The notes below the pieces were generated by a model. The model was not told where the DNA came from. It saw nothing but the letters and a program-made list of their open reading frames with translations, and made no database searches. Shown piece after piece: positions 63,608-64,000 of a DNA stretch of 64,000 bases (positions are counted from its first letter, which is position 1; the number at the start of each line of letters is the position of its first letter). Position numbers and translations under genes: made by a program. Source of the DNA: Liolophura sinensis (Eukaryota > Mollusca > Polyplacophora > Chitonida > Chitonidae); NCBI RefSeq assembly GCF_032854445.1, contig NC_088300.1, positions 62,720,984 to 62,784,983 of the forward strand. The letters are read 5' to 3'.

Positions 63608-63874
63608 TTTTGTTTATTTATTTTATTTGATTGGTGTTTTACACCATACTCAAGAATATTTCATTTATATGATGGCAGGCAGCATAATGGTAAGAGAAAA
63701 CCGGACAGAGAACGGGAGAAACCCATGACCATATGCAGGTTGCTGGCAGACCCTTCCACCTACGGTCGCACAGGAAGCCAGTATGAGCTGAACTCACAGC
63801 GCCAGATTGGTGACAGGCTCCTGGGTCATTACACTGCATTAGTGCGCTAACAAACTGAACCATAGAGGCACCCC
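63608..63874 (-). mobile_element. SINE, near full length, diverged
   Basis: Runs from TTTATTTTATTTGATTGGTG through the body to a decayed tRNA-like head (AACTGAACCATAGAGGCACC). Only a weak flanking duplication (GTGTTTT) is visible. It lies about 600 bp upstream of the gene's first visible exon. Confidence 0.75.
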
Positions 63875-64000
63875 TTAGGCCTATATATGTGTTTTATTAT
63901 TTCGAAAACAACTGTCACTTCAGAAATCTATTTCTTTATTAGTCCATCAATTATTTGACATCTTATGCTTTTAACATGGGCGTTTCACTTTAACAGCATT

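Noticed and set aside
1-64000. A novel multi-gene system (defence, biosynthetic or viral)
   Set aside because: The only convincing protein-coding signal is one ORP5/8-type gene; everything else resolves into introns and repeats.

Overview
This is intron-rich animal DNA, AT-rich and full of dispersed repeats, with no bacterial features. The dominant repeat is a tRNA-headed SINE with a long conserved tail domain of the kind found in lophotrochozoans (molluscs, brachiopods and relatives). I infer a lophotrochozoan, perhaps a mollusc; the species cannot be fixed from the sequence.

One protein-coding gene explains almost all the convincing coding signal. It lies on the minus strand and is an ortholog of OSBPL8/OSBPL5 (ORP8/ORP5), oxysterol-binding-protein-related lipid transfer proteins of ER-plasma membrane contact sites. 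I could assemble nine exons of the main transcript: 62918-62996 (start ATG), 41160-41291, 11066-11139, 10094-10168, 4440-4628, 3857-3979, 3482-3566, 2724-2909 and 1-118 (cut by the window edge). Every exon has canonical splice sites and every junction keeps the reading frame. They give 353 codons: a Ser/Thr-rich N-terminus, the conserved segment before the PH domain, the complete PH domain, and the start of the acidic linker. The lipid-binding ORD domain and the C-terminal membrane anchor must lie to the left of base 1.

A tenth exon, 13794-14040, cannot follow exon 41160-41291 in frame but joins 11066-11139 perfectly. It is best read as an alternative first coding exon, giving a second, basic N-terminus.

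Layout by region: 1-4.7 kb holds the exons of the PH domain and the start of the acidic linker; 4.6-10.1 kb is an intron with SINEs and one MITE; 10.1-14.1 kb holds the N-terminal exons; 14-41 kb is a very large intron of repeats and unassigned unique DNA; 41.2 kb is exon 2; 41.3-62.9 kb is intron 1, with three tandem arrays (21, 135/136 and 42 bp units), a 34-base C tract and an intact SINE; 62.9-63.3 kb is the first coding exon with 5' UTR; 63.3-64 kb is upstream sequence with a SINE.

No rRNA, genuine tRNA, CRISPR or second gene was found. The most interesting items are the alternative N-terminus, a minisatellite apparently born from a MITE terminus, an inverted-duplicated SINE inside one target-site duplication, and a series of 5'-truncated SINEs each with its own target-site duplication.
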